From the NCBI GenBank assembly GCA_035719045.1, contig DASTGO010000155.1, positions 1 through 30,787 on the forward strand: a DNA stretch of 30,787 nt, given 5' to 3'. The notes under the pieces are model-generated. The model was not told where the DNA came from. It worked only from the letters and a program-made list of their open reading frames with translations, and did not search any database. This document shows positions 13,688 through 21,775 of the stretch, piece by piece. This DNA is from DASTGO01 sp035719045 (GTDB lineage: Bacteria; Actinomycetota; Actinomycetes; Actinomycetales; Kineosporiaceae). The stretch's first letter is position 1. Every line of letters starts with the position of its first letter. The position numbers and the translations under genes were made by a program.

Positions 13688-15255
13688 GCAGCGTCGACAG
13701 CCCGACCGGCGCGCAGCCGGAGGCGTTGCAGCCCTGGCGGCCCCTGCTGCACCTGACCCCGTCCCGGTCCCGGATGACCGACCCGAACGGGCTGGTCTGG
13801 CACGCCTCGATGTACCACCTGTACTACCAGTGCAGCGCCGACCCGCGGGCGGCGGTGTCCTGGGGACATGCGACCAGCCCGGACCTGCTGCACTGGACCG
13901 AGCATCCGGTCGCCATCGCCGCCACGGCCTCGGAGTCGGTGACCGCCGGCAGCGTGGTGGAGGACCTGCACGACACCACCGGTCTGGGCGGCGGAGCGCC
14001 GGCCCTGGTCGCGGTGTACACCGCCACGGATCCGGCCACCGGCGGGCAGCACCAGGCCCTGGCCGCCTCCGCCGACGGCGGCTACACCTGGCAGCGGCTG
14101 CCCGACGGCCCGCTGCTGGCCGGCTCCGGTTCGGGCGGCTCGCAGATCCGCGACCCGCGGGTGTTCTGGTACCCGCCGCGGTCCTGCTGGGTGATGGTGG
14201 CCACGCCGGTGAGCGGCAGCGTCGTCCAGTTCTGGTGCTCGGACGACCTGCTGAGCTGGGAGTTGGTCGGCCGGTTCGGACCGTTCGGGCCTCCGCAGGC
14301 CCGCTGGGAGGTCCCCGACCTGGTCGAGGTCCCGATCGACGCCGACCCCGAGGGCCGCAGCCGCTGGCTGCTCGCGCTCAGCGTGAACCCGCGGCCCGGG
14401 ACCGGCGGCTCCGGCATGGTCTACGCCGTCGGGGACTTCGACGGCCGCAGCTTCGTCCCCACCCAGGACGGTGACGCCTTCGGCCCGTTCTCCTGGGTGG
14501 ACCACGGCCCGGACTTCTACGCCGCGACCAGCTTCGCCCACGACCCCGCCCGGACCGGCCCGCAGAACTCCCCGGTCTGGGTCGGCTGGCTGGGCAACTG
14601 GGCCTACGCGGACGTCGTGCCCACCACTCCCTGGCGCGGCGTGCAGAGCCTCCCCCGGACCCTGCGGCTGGCCCGGAACGGGGACCGCTACCGGCTGGTC
14701 CAGCGACCGGTCCCGGAGATCGCCACCGCCCGGGACGGGATCGGCACCCGCCTGCTGCACGTGGTCCTGCCCGCGGACACCGGTGAGGGACCGGTCCGGC
14801 GCCGGGTGCCCGGTGCGGGCGGCACCTGCCTGGAGGTCCGGATCGACGTCGAGGTCGGTCCCGGGGCCAGCGCCGGGGTGGAGGTGCTGGCGTCGGCGGA
14901 CGGCGCCCAGTACACCCGGGTGACCTGGTCGCAGGAGTCCGGGCTGCTCTGCCTGGACCGCCGGGAGTCCGGGGTGAGCGGCTTCCACCCTGACTTCGCC
15001 GCACTGGCCACCGGACCGCTGGAGGGGTCCCCGGTCACCGAGGGCCCGGCCGCGGGTGGCCGGCGGGTCCGGTTCGCGGTCTGGGTGGACGTCTGCTGCG
15101 TCGAGGCGTTCGGCGGGGACGGCGAGACCGTGCTGTCCGCGCAGGTGTTCCCCGACGGCGACTCCGGCTTCCTCTCGATGTTCGCCGAGGGCGGGCCGGT
15201 CGTGGTCCGGGAACTGCAGGTCTGGCCGCTGCGCCCGCCGGCCGCCCCGGTCTGA
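13684..15255 (+). CDS. GH32-type glycoside hydrolase (fructosidase/invertase-like), cytoplasmic
   Basis: A 523-residue enzyme with the five-bladed propeller signatures of clan GH-J. The nucleophile motif is RMTDPNGLVWH (D33, with Thr replacing the usual Asn of NDPNG). SWGHATSPDLLHWTEHPVAI follows, then the transition-state Asp in QIRDPRVFWY (RDP 156-158) and the acid/base Glu in RWEVPDLVEV (E209; usually ECP, here EVP). DFYAATSF and a C-terminal beta-sandwich (about 370-520) complete the fold. Sucrose or fructan hydrolysis is the family default, but the altered residues leave the substrate open. There is no signal peptide, so the substrate must be imported. It begins at GTG 13684 inside the hydrolase stop codon. 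No sugar transporter or LacI gene is nearby, which is unusual for GH32. Confidence 0.88.
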   Translation: MSSVDSPTGAQPEALQPWRPLLHLTPSRSRMTDPNGLVWHASMYHLYYQCSADPRAAVSWGHATSPDLLHWTEHPVAIAATASESVTAGSVVEDLHDTTGLGGGAPALVAVYTATDPATGGQHQALAASADGGYTWQRLPDGPLLAGSGSGGSQIRDPRVFWYPPRSCWVMVATPVSGSVVQFWCSDDLLSWELVGRFGPFGPPQARWEVPDLVEVPIDADPEGRSRWLLALSVNPRPGTGGSGMVYAVGDFDGRSFVPTQDGDAFGPFSWVDHGPDFYAATSFAHDPARTGPQNSPVWVGWLGNWAYADVVPTTPWRGVQSLPRTLRLARNGDRYRLVQRPVPEIATARDGIGTRLLHVVLPADTGEGPVRRRVPGAGGTCLEVRIDVEVGPGASAGVEVLASADGAQYTRVTWSQESGLLCLDRRESGVSGFHPDFAALATGPLEGSPVTEGPAAGGRRVRFAVWVDVCCVEAFGGDGETVLSAQVFPDGDSGFLSMFAEGGPVVVRELQVWPLRPPAAPV

Positions 15256-15269
15256 CCGGTCCCGGTCCG

Positions 15270-15286
15270 GGCCCGCGCGACGGGCC
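15270..15286 (+). terminator. Weak hairpin after the GH32 gene
   Basis: GGCCCG (15270-15275) pairs with CGGGCC (15281-15286) around a 5-base loop, 14 bases after the stop. The stem is short, so read-through into the next gene is possible. Confidence 0.3.
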
Positions 15287-15394
15287 GGGGCGGGTGTGCC
15301 GGGGCACCTGCGTGCTGGCCGTATCGTGACGGTGTCCGGCGGCCCCGCGGGCGGCTCATCCCGGTGGTGGCGGACGCGGCGTGAGGGAGCGGCG

Positions 15395-17464
15395 ATGACG
15401 ACGGCGGCGGCCAAGACCGGAGCGGCGGCGGAGGTGCCCCTGCCCGACGGCCCCCTGCTGATGGCGGGGTACCTGCTGGCGGCGCTGGTGACCACCGCGG
15501 TCGCGACCTGGTTCACCGGCGCGGTGGCCCCGTCCGTGCTGGCCGACCCCGGTGTGCTGGTCCGGTGGGGGCTGCCCCTGGTCCGCGTGGTCGGTGATCT
15601 CACCCAGTCGCTGACCATCGGCCTGCTCGTCCTGGCCTGTGTGGCCCTGCCGGTCGGCAAGCCGCGCAAGGCGTATGCGCCGGCCCTGCGCGCGGCCTCC
15701 CTGACTGCGGGGGTGTGGGCGGTCGCGATGCTGGCCGACGCGATCCTCACCTATGCCGACGTGTCGGGGCAGCCGATGAACGACCCGACGTACGGCCAGC
15801 AGCTGGCCTCGTTCCTGCGGGACATCGACCTCGGCCGGGGCATCGCCTTCGTCGGTCTCGCCGCCGCCCTGATCGCCACTCTCGCCGCCGGGGCCACCAC
15901 GCTCGGCTCCAGCGGCCTTCTCCTGCTGCTCGCCCTGATCAGCCTGATCCCGCCGGCCCTGGCCGGGCATGCGGCCGGCAGCAGCGACCACGAGACGGCC
16001 GTCACCTCCCTGGGCTTCCACCTGCTCGGGGTGACCGTCTGGGTGGGCGCGCTGGCCGGGCTGGTCTGCCTGTGGGGCGGGCTGTCCGACCGCGCGCTGG
16101 GCACCGCCGCCCGCCGCTTCTCCTACATCGCGCTGTGGTGCTTCGCCGTGGTCGCCGCCTCCGGGGTGGTCAACGGCTGGCTGCGGATCGGCGGCCTGGA
16201 CGGCCTGGACAGCCGGTACGGGGCCGTCCTCATCGGCAAGGTGCTGCTCCTGGTGGCGCTCGGGGTGATGGGGTGGCGGCACCGCACGCACACCCTGCCG
16301 CAGATCGAGGCGGGCCGGCCCAGGGCGTTCGCCCGGCTCGCGGCGGTCGAGGCCGCGGTGATGATGCTCGCGGTCGGGCTCGGGGTCACCCTGTCCGTCA
16401 GCGCGCCCCCGCCGCCCGCCCTGCTGACGGAGGCCCCCGGCCTGCTGACGAAGGCTCCCGGCCCGGCCCAGGCGCTGACCGGCTACCCGCTGCCGCCGTC
16501 GCCCAGCCCCCTGCACTACCTGGACGTCTGGCAGCCGGACCTGCTGTGGATGGTCCTGGTCGGGCTCGGTGCCGTGATGTACGCCGTCGGGGTGCTCCGG
16601 CTGCACCGGCGCGGGGACGGCTGGCACGTCGGCCGGACGATCTGCTGGTACATCGGGCTGGGCATCCTCGCCTACGTCACCTGCGGTCCGCCCGCCGCCT
16701 ACGGGCGGGTGCAGTTCAGCGCGCACATGATCGCCCACATGACGATCGGCATGGCCGTGCCGCTGTTCCTGGTGCTCGGTGCGCCGGTCACCCTCGCCCT
16801 GCGCGTGCTGCACCCACGGCGGGACGGCTCCAGGGGCGCCCGGGAGTGGCTGCTGGCGACGGTCGAGTGCGGGTACATGCGGTTCCTCAGCAACCCCGTC
16901 GTCGTCATCATCAACTTCGGGTTCTCGCTGACCCTCTTCTACTACTCGAACCTGTTCCGGCTGGCCCTGACCACACACGTCGGCCACGAGCTCATGCACG
17001 TGCACTTCCTGTTCGCCGGCTACCTGCTGGCCTGGGTGATGATCGGGGTGGATCCCGGCCCGAAGCGTCCGTCGCATCCGCTGCGCCTGGTCACGCTGTT
17101 CGTGACCCTCTCGTTCCACTCGTTCTTCGGCGTCTCGCTGATGATGAGCAACCGGCTGCTCGCCCCCGACTTCTTCGGCGCTCTCGGCCGGACCTGGGGC
17201 GGGACCCTGCTGGAGGACCAGAAGCTCGGCGGCGGCATCGCCTGGGGGATCGGGGAACTGCCCACGCTGGCCCTGGCGCTCATCCTCGCGGTGCAGTGGA
17301 CCCGCTCGGACGACAGGGAGGCCCGCCGCCGCGACCGGGCCGCCGACCGGGACGGCGACGCGGAGCTCAACGCTTACAACGCGATGCTGGCCCAGCTCGC
17401 GCAGGCCGACGCCCGGCAGGCCCGCACCGAGCGACCCCCCGCCCCCCGGGACGTCGAGGAGTAG
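15395..17464 (+). CDS. Fused CopD copper-resistance / CtaG cytochrome oxidase assembly protein
   Basis: A polytopic membrane protein of 689 residues joining two domains. The N-terminal half (about residues 20-340) is CopD-like, with helices carrying ALAGHAAGSSDHETAV and SLGFHLLGVTVWVGALAGL, His residues typical of copper handling. The C-terminal half (about 390-640) is a caa3-type CtaG domain: VQFSAHMIAHMTIGMAVPLF, GAPVTLALRVL, LTTHVGHELMHVHFLFAGYL and TLSFHSFFGVSLMM. Such fusions are frequent in actinobacteria and are thought to deliver copper to the oxidase CuB or CuA site. The C-terminus is a charged cytoplasmic tail. ATG 15395 has GAGGGAG 6 bases upstream. No oxidase subunit gene is adjacent. 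Confidence 0.9.
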   Translation: MTTAAAKTGAAAEVPLPDGPLLMAGYLLAALVTTAVATWFTGAVAPSVLADPGVLVRWGLPLVRVVGDLTQSLTIGLLVLACVALPVGKPRKAYAPALRAASLTAGVWAVAMLADAILTYADVSGQPMNDPTYGQQLASFLRDIDLGRGIAFVGLAAALIATLAAGATTLGSSGLLLLLALISLIPPALAGHAAGSSDHETAVTSLGFHLLGVTVWVGALAGLVCLWGGLSDRALGTAARRFSYIALWCFAVVAASGVVNGWLRIGGLDGLDSRYGAVLIGKVLLLVALGVMGWRHRTHTLPQIEAGRPRAFARLAAVEAAVMMLAVGLGVTLSVSAPPPPALLTEAPGLLTKAPGPAQALTGYPLPPSPSPLHYLDVWQPDLLWMVLVGLGAVMYAVGVLRLHRRGDGWHVGRTICWYIGLGILAYVTCGPPAAYGRVQFSAHMIAHMTIGMAVPLFLVLGAPVTLALRVLHPRRDGSRGAREWLLATVECGYMRFLSNPVVVIINFGFSLTLFYYSNLFRLALTTHVGHELMHVHFLFAGYLLAWVMIGVDPGPKRPSHPLRLVTLFVTLSFHSFFGVSLMMSNRLLAPDFFGALGRTWGGTLLEDQKLGGGIAWGIGELPTLALALILAVQWTRSDDREARRRDRAADRDGDAELNAYNAMLAQLAQADARQARTERPPAPRDVEE

Positions 17465-17471
17465 TCGGGGC

Positions 17472-17506
17472 GGGGACGACACCGGGCAGCGCCGGGCACC
17501 GTCCCC
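17472..17506 (+). terminator. Candidate terminator after the CopD-CtaG gene
   Basis: GGGGACG (17472-17478) and CGTCCCC (17500-17506) form a perfect 7-bp stem with a 21-base loop, starting 8 bases after the stop codon. There is no U-tract. Confidence 0.45.
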
Positions 17507-17683
17507 TGTCTGTCTGCACGAGCTGTCTGTCTGGGCGAGTTGAGGCCACCGGACCCGGTGTGGCGAACCGCGGTGACGGATCTCACCCGCGGGCTGTCGG
17601 TTGTCGGTCTCCGCGAACCGGCCTCCTGGTGTCCGCCCGCTCCGGACCGGTGTCGTCCGGATCACGGACACCCCAGGGGTATG

Positions 17684-17701
17684 CCAGGACATCAGTCCTG
17701 G
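17684..17701 (+). promoter_or_regulatory. Perfect palindrome upstream of the transcarboxylase operon
   Basis: CCAGGAC, ATCA, GTCCTGG: 7-bp perfect arms with a 4-base centre, about 220 bases before the 5S start. CCTGACATCCTG immediately downstream repeats parts of the arm. It has the form of a dimeric regulator operator; the cognate regulator is not identifiable. Confidence 0.5.
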
Positions 17702-17921
17702 ATCCTGACATCCTGTGCTGACGCGGTAACGCAAGCAGGCGCAACAGAGAGCTGGTCGTCGATGTTGATGACCGCTCATCGCATTCTCCCGACCGGTGGG
17801 CTCAGACTACGGGCCTTTCGTCCACCAGTGCCGCCCTGCAGGCGCGGGAGGGTTGATCCGTCCGAAGCGGTCGGCTCCGGGTCGGCGCCGGACATCGCAC
17901 ATGGCCGACGAGGAGCGAGGC

Positions 17922-19418
17922 GTGAACCGGAAGATCGACGTCACGGAGCTGGCCCTGCGTGACGCCCACCAGAGTCTGATGGCCACCCGCATGGCGCTGG
18001 CGGACATGGTCCCGGCCTGTGAGGACATCGACGCGGCGGGGTTCTGGAGCGCGGAGTGCTGGGGCGGAGCCACTTTCGACGCCTGCATCCGCTTCCTCAA
18101 CGAGGACCCGTGGCAGCGGCTGCGCACGTTCCGTGAGCTGATGCCGAACACCCGCACCCAGATGCTGCTGCGCGGCCAGAACCTGCTCGGCTACCGGCAC
18201 TACGGCGACGAGGTCGTGGACCGGTTCGTGGCGAAGGCCGCCGAGAACGGGATGGACGTCTTCCGGGTGTTCGACGCCCTCAACGACACCCGGAACATCG
18301 AGCGGGCGATCGCGGCGGTGAAGCGGGCGGGCAAGCACGCGCAGGGCACCATCTGCTACACGATCAGCCCGTTGCACACCGTGGAGGGCTACGTCGAGCA
18401 GGCCCGTGAGCTGATGGCGCTGGGCTGCGACTCCCTGTGCATCAAGGACATGGCCGCCCTGCTCAAGCCGCAGCCGGCCTACGACATCGTCAAGGCGATC
18501 AAGACCGCCCTCGGCCAGGACGTCCGGATCCACGTGCACTGCCACGCGACCACCGGTGTCACCCTGGTCGCGCTGATGAAGGCGATCGAGGCCGGCGCCG
18601 ACTGCGTGGACACCGCGATCAGCTCGCTGTCCCTCGGCCCGGGCCACAACCCGACCGAGAGCCTGCTGGAGATGCTCGAAGGCACCGGGTACCACGCCGA
18701 CCTCGACCTGGACCGGCTGCTGGCCGTCAAGGACCATTTCGCCGGGATCCGGCCGCGGTACGCGGAGTTCCTGTCCGGGATCACCGGGGTGGAGACCGAG
18801 ATCTTCATCAGCCAGATCCCCGGCGGAATGATCTCGAACATGGAGAGCCAGCTCAGCCAGCAGGGCGCCGGCGACAAGCTCAAGGAGGTCCTCGCCGAGG
18901 TGCCCCGGGTCCGTGAGGACGCCGGCTTCCCGCCGTTGGTGACGCCCTCCAGCCAGATCGTCGGCACCCAGGCCGTGTTCAACGTGCTGATGGGCCGGTA
19001 CAAGGTGATGACCGCCGAGTTCGCCGACCTGATGCTCGGCTACTACGGCCGCTGCCCCGGCGAGCTCAACCCGGAGGTCCGGGCGCAGGCCGAGGCGCAG
19101 ACCCACAAGCCCCCGATCACCCAGCGCCCGGCCGACCTGATCGCCCCCGAGTGGGAGCAACTGCGCGAGCAGGCCGCCGCACTGGAGGGTTTCGACGGCA
19201 GCGACGAGGACGTCCTGACGTACGCGATGTTCCCGAAGGTCGCGCCCGGATTCTTCAAGACCCGTCCCGAGGGCCCGAAGAACGTCGGTCGTGACCCGAA
19301 GGCCGTCGCCGCCGAGAAGGCGGCTGCGGCGGGCGGCTCCAACGCCGTCCGGACCCCGATCACCTACAACGTCACCGTCAACGGCATGCAGCACACCGTG
19401 TCGGTCGCACCCGCGTGA
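17922..19418 (+). CDS. Methylmalonyl-CoA carboxytransferase 5S subunit
   Basis: This subunit transfers CO2 between the biotin of the 1.3S carrier and pyruvate, giving oxaloacetate. The 498-residue product is a TIM-barrel carboxyltransferase related to pyruvate carboxylase and oxaloacetate decarboxylase alpha. Metal ligands and the carbamylated lysine are in place: D14 in LALRDAHQSLMATR, K175 in SLCIKDMAALLKP, and H206/H208 in RIHVHCHATTG. They are offset by exactly nine residues from the P. shermanii 5S positions as I recall them (D23, K184, H215, H217). The C-terminus ends in ITYNVTVNGMQHTVSVAPA, resembling the start of a biotin-carrier domain. GTG 17922 has AGGAG 6 bases upstream; an in-frame ATG at 17901 lacks one. 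It leads a four-gene operon. Confidence 0.93.
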   Translation: MNRKIDVTELALRDAHQSLMATRMALADMVPACEDIDAAGFWSAECWGGATFDACIRFLNEDPWQRLRTFRELMPNTRTQMLLRGQNLLGYRHYGDEVVDRFVAKAAENGMDVFRVFDALNDTRNIERAIAAVKRAGKHAQGTICYTISPLHTVEGYVEQARELMALGCDSLCIKDMAALLKPQPAYDIVKAIKTALGQDVRIHVHCHATTGVTLVALMKAIEAGADCVDTAISSLSLGPGHNPTESLLEMLEGTGYHADLDLDRLLAVKDHFAGIRPRYAEFLSGITGVETEIFISQIPGGMISNMESQLSQQGAGDKLKEVLAEVPRVREDAGFPPLVTPSSQIVGTQAVFNVLMGRYKVMTAEFADLMLGYYGRCPGELNPEVRAQAEAQTHKPPITQRPADLIAPEWEQLREQAAALEGFDGSDEDVLTYAMFPKVAPGFFKTRPEGPKNVGRDPKAVAAEKAAAAGGSNAVRTPITYNVTVNGMQHTVSVAPA

Positions 19419-19426
19419 GGGACGCC

Positions 19427-20980
19427 GTGACCATTCCCACCATGAAGGACCGCATCGCCGAGCTGGAGGAGCGCCGGGCGCAGGTCGCCCTCGGTGGCGG
19501 CCAGGCCCGGCAGGACAAGCAGCGCGCACAGGGCAAGCTGACTGCCCGGGAGCGGATCGATGAGCTGCTCGACCCGGGCAGCTTCGCCGAGACCGGGATG
19601 TTCGCCAGCCACCGGGCCACCCTGTTCGGCATGGCCGGGGCGGACATGCCGGCCGATGGCGTGGTGACCGGCTCGGGCACCGTCTTCGGGCGCATGGTCC
19701 ACCTGGCCAGCCAGGACTTCACCGTTGCCGGTGGGTCGGCCGGGGAGGTCCACTCGGACAAGGTGGCGGCGATGATGCAGGCGTCGCTGAAGACCGGGAC
19801 GCCGTTCGTCTTCATCAACGACTCCGGCGGTGCCCGCGTCCAGGAGGGCATCGACTCGCTGTCCGGGTACGGGCGGGTGTTCTTCAACAACGTCGTGCTG
19901 TCCGGGCTGGTCCCGCAGATCTCGATCATCGCCGGGCCCTGCGCCGGTGGCGCGGCGTACTCGCCCGCGCTGACCGACTTCATCATCCAGACCCGGGCCG
20001 CCCGGATGTTCATCACCGGGCCGAGCGTGATCGAGCAGGTCACGGGTGAGAAGGTGACCGACGACCTGCTCGGCGGCCCCGAGGCGCACATGGCGAACTC
20101 CGGGGTGACCCACTTCGTGGCCGAGGACGACGCGCACGCGATCCTCATCGCCAAGAAGCTGCTGAGCTTCCTGCCGAGCAACAACACCGAGGACCCGCCC
20201 GAGATCGAGAACGACGGCAACGTCGAGCCCAACCCGCGGCTGGACGAGATCGTCCCGGCGGACCCGAAGAAGGGCTACGACGTCCGCGAGGTGATCGCGA
20301 ACATCGTCGACGCGGGAGACTTCCTGGAGGTCCAGGCCGGCTACGCGCCGAACCTGGTGGTCGGCTTCGCCCGGGTCATCGGCCGGACCATCGGTGTGGT
20401 CGCCAACCAGCCGCAGCACTACTCCGGCGTGCTCGACATCAACTCCTCCGACAAGGGGGCGCGCTTCGTCCGGTTCTGCAACGCGTTCAACATCCCGCTG
20501 GTCACCCTGGTCGACGTGCCCGGGTTCCTGCCCGGGGTGCGGCAGGAGCACGACGGGATCATCCGGCACGGGGCCAAGTTGCTGTTCGCCTACGCCGCCG
20601 CGACCGTCCCGAAGGTGACCGTGGTGCTGCGCAAGGCCTACGGCGGGGCGTACCTGGCGATGTGCGGCAAGGACCTGGGCGCGGACCGGGTGTATGCGTG
20701 GCCGACCGCGGAGATCGCCGTGATGGGTGCCGAGGGTGCCGCGGAGATCGTGTTCCGCAGGGAGATCGCCGCGGCCGAGGACCCGGCGGCCAAGCGGGCC
20801 GAGCTGATCACCACCTACCGGGAGGCCTTCGCCACGCCGTACGTGGCCGCCTCCCGGGGGCTGGTCGACGACATCATCGTCCCGTCGGACACCCGCCGTG
20901 TGCTGGCAGCCGCCCTGGAGGAGCTGCACACCAAGCGGGACCTGCGTCCGGCCAAGAAGCATGGGCTGATCCCGCTGTGA
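19427..20980 (+). CDS. mmdA: Methylmalonyl-CoA carboxytransferase 12S subunit
   Basis: This is the carboxyl-transferase subunit that exchanges CO2 between methylmalonyl-CoA/propionyl-CoA and biotin. The 517-residue length is close to the known 12S subunit. Both crotonase-like halves are present. The N-domain has MKDRIAELEERRAQVALGGG, GKLTARERIDELLDPGSF, the CoA/biotin oxyanion segments FINDSGGARVQEGIDSL and GPCAGGAAYSPALTDF. The C-domain has VDVPGFLPGVRQEHDGII, RKAYGGAYLAMCGKDL and YAWPTAEIAVMGAEGA. GTG 19427 follows GAGGGA with about 4 bases; an alternative GTG 19415 overlaps the 5S stop but lacks a ribosome binding site. The same fold serves acyl-CoA carboxylase beta subunits. Neighbouring 5S and 1.3S genes, and the absence of a biotin carboxylase gene, support transcarboxylase. 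Confidence 0.93.
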   Translation: MTIPTMKDRIAELEERRAQVALGGGQARQDKQRAQGKLTARERIDELLDPGSFAETGMFASHRATLFGMAGADMPADGVVTGSGTVFGRMVHLASQDFTVAGGSAGEVHSDKVAAMMQASLKTGTPFVFINDSGGARVQEGIDSLSGYGRVFFNNVVLSGLVPQISIIAGPCAGGAAYSPALTDFIIQTRAARMFITGPSVIEQVTGEKVTDDLLGGPEAHMANSGVTHFVAEDDAHAILIAKKLLSFLPSNNTEDPPEIENDGNVEPNPRLDEIVPADPKKGYDVREVIANIVDAGDFLEVQAGYAPNLVVGFARVIGRTIGVVANQPQHYSGVLDINSSDKGARFVRFCNAFNIPLVTLVDVPGFLPGVRQEHDGIIRHGAKLLFAYAAATVPKVTVVLRKAYGGAYLAMCGKDLGADRVYAWPTAEIAVMGAEGAAEIVFRREIAAAEDPAAKRAELITTYREAFATPYVAASRGLVDDIIVPSDTRRVLAAALEELHTKRDLRPAKKHGLIPL

Positions 20981-21297
20981 CCACCACCGAGAACCACCAG
21001 GCAGGTGCCGTGCCGGCCCCGGCCGCAGGTGCCGAGGGCCCGACCACGGCCGAGATGCTGGCCCGGATCGAGGAGCTCACCCGGCGGGTCGAGTGGCTCG
21101 AGGCGACGATCAACGCGGGCCCGCCCGCCCCGACCGCGGTCCCGCCGGAGGTGGTGCTGGCGATCTCGGCGGCCGTGGCGGCCTACCTGGGCAAGCGGGC
21201 GACCGTGCGTCAGGTGCATGTGCGCAGCCACTCCACCTGGGCCAAGCAGGGCCGGGCCCAGGTGATGGCACATGAGGTCCAGCACGTGTCGCGCTGA
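20977..21297 (+). CDS. Small fourth protein of the transcarboxylase operon (delta/epsilon-like)
   Basis: A 106-residue protein translationally coupled to the 12S gene (GTGA overlap at 20977). It has an Ala/Pro-rich start, then a predicted coiled-coil or amphipathic helix (TAEMLARIEELTRRVEWLEA), then VPPEVVLAISAAVAAYLGKR and a basic tail containing HSTWAKQGRAQVM. The pattern of a short Ala-rich helix with AAYLG followed by a W-x-x-x-GR motif recalls the small delta/epsilon or gamma subunits of biotin-dependent decarboxylases and acyl-CoA carboxylases. This is from memory, not a search. The classic transcarboxylase has only 12S, 5S and 1.3S subunits, so this may be an assembly or scaffold subunit. 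It has no signal peptide and no clear membrane span. Confidence 0.75.
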   Translation: MTTTENHQAGAVPAPAAGAEGPTTAEMLARIEELTRRVEWLEATINAGPPAPTAVPPEVVLAISAAVAAYLGKRATVRQVHVRSHSTWAKQGRAQVMAHEVQHVSR

Positions 21298-21375
21298 CCC
21301 GGCACGGGATGCGGGCGCACGGGGCACGGACATCGGCGAGACGGACAGGCGGCGACGATCGAGTTGGGGACGGAC

Positions 21376-21747
21376 ATGAAGCTCAAGGTCACGGTCAACG
21401 GGACCGTCTACGACGTGGCCGTGGACGTGGAGGAGGAGCCCCCGCCGACCATCGGGGCGCTCGCCTTCGGCCCGGTGATGGCGCCGGTGAAGCTGCCGCA
21501 GGCGCCCCAGCACCTCAGCGCCCCCGCCAGCGAGGAGAAGGTGCTGCGCGCACCCATCTCCGGCACGGTGACCCGGGTGGTGGCCGATGCCGGCGCCGAG
21601 GTCGAACCCGGCCAGGTGCTGCTGGTGCTGGAGGCGATGAAGATGGAGACCGAGATCACCGCACCCGCGGCGGGAACGGTCGCCGAGGTGCACGTGGTCC
21701 CCGGCGAGGCCGTCGCCGGCGGCCAGATCCTGGTCACCTGGGCCTGA
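21376..21747 (+). CDS. Transcarboxylase 1.3S biotin carrier subunit
   Basis: The carrier that shuttles carboxybiotin between the 12S and 5S sites. It is 123 residues, the same as the P. shermanii 1.3S subunit. It begins with the same MKLKVTVNGT peptide that bridges the 12S and 5S cores, and has the biotin acceptor K89 in VLEAMKMETEITAP. The linker at about 28-55 is Pro/Ala-rich. The C-terminal biotinyl domain (about 56-123) is complete. ATG 21376 has GGGGA 5 bases upstream. A 78-base gap separates it from the preceding small gene, and it is the last gene of the operon. Confidence 0.93.
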   Translation: MKLKVTVNGTVYDVAVDVEEEPPPTIGALAFGPVMAPVKLPQAPQHLSAPASEEKVLRAPISGTVTRVVADAGAEVEPGQVLLVLEAMKMETEITAPAAGTVAEVHVVPGEAVAGGQILVTWA

Positions 21748-21758
21748 GCCGGGCCGGT

Positions 21759-21775
21759 CAGCCCCGGGCGGGCTG
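21759..21775. terminator. Short hairpin between convergent genes
   Basis: CAGCCC (21759-21764) pairs with GGGCTG (21770-21775) around 5 bases. It sits between the 1.3S stop and the convergent glutaminase stop, so it could serve both directions. The stem is short and extends only by G-U pairs. Confidence 0.4.

Larger units (their letters stand above)
17465..17921. other. 457-base intergenic region before the transcarboxylase operon
   Basis: No gene is supported here. It contains a hairpin right after the ctaG stop and a second imperfect hairpin (CCGCGGTGA 17568-17576 with TCACCCGCGG 17583-17592). It also contains a repeated CTGTCTGTCTG motif around 17505-17535 and a strong palindrome at 17684-17701. 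A direct repeat of GACATC (17688 and 17706) abuts the palindrome. The last 150 bases are presumably promoter and leader, but no clear -35/-10 pair can be named. Confidence 0.5.

Noticed and set aside
13351..15750. Long minus-strand frame antisense to the hydrolase and GH32 genes.
   Set aside because: It is the mirror of well-supported plus-strand enzymes, with no recognisable domain or ribosome binding site.
17465..17921. Possible cobalamin or other riboswitch before the transcarboxylase operon.
   Set aside because: I could not find the conserved box elements; only simple hairpins and a palindrome are visible.
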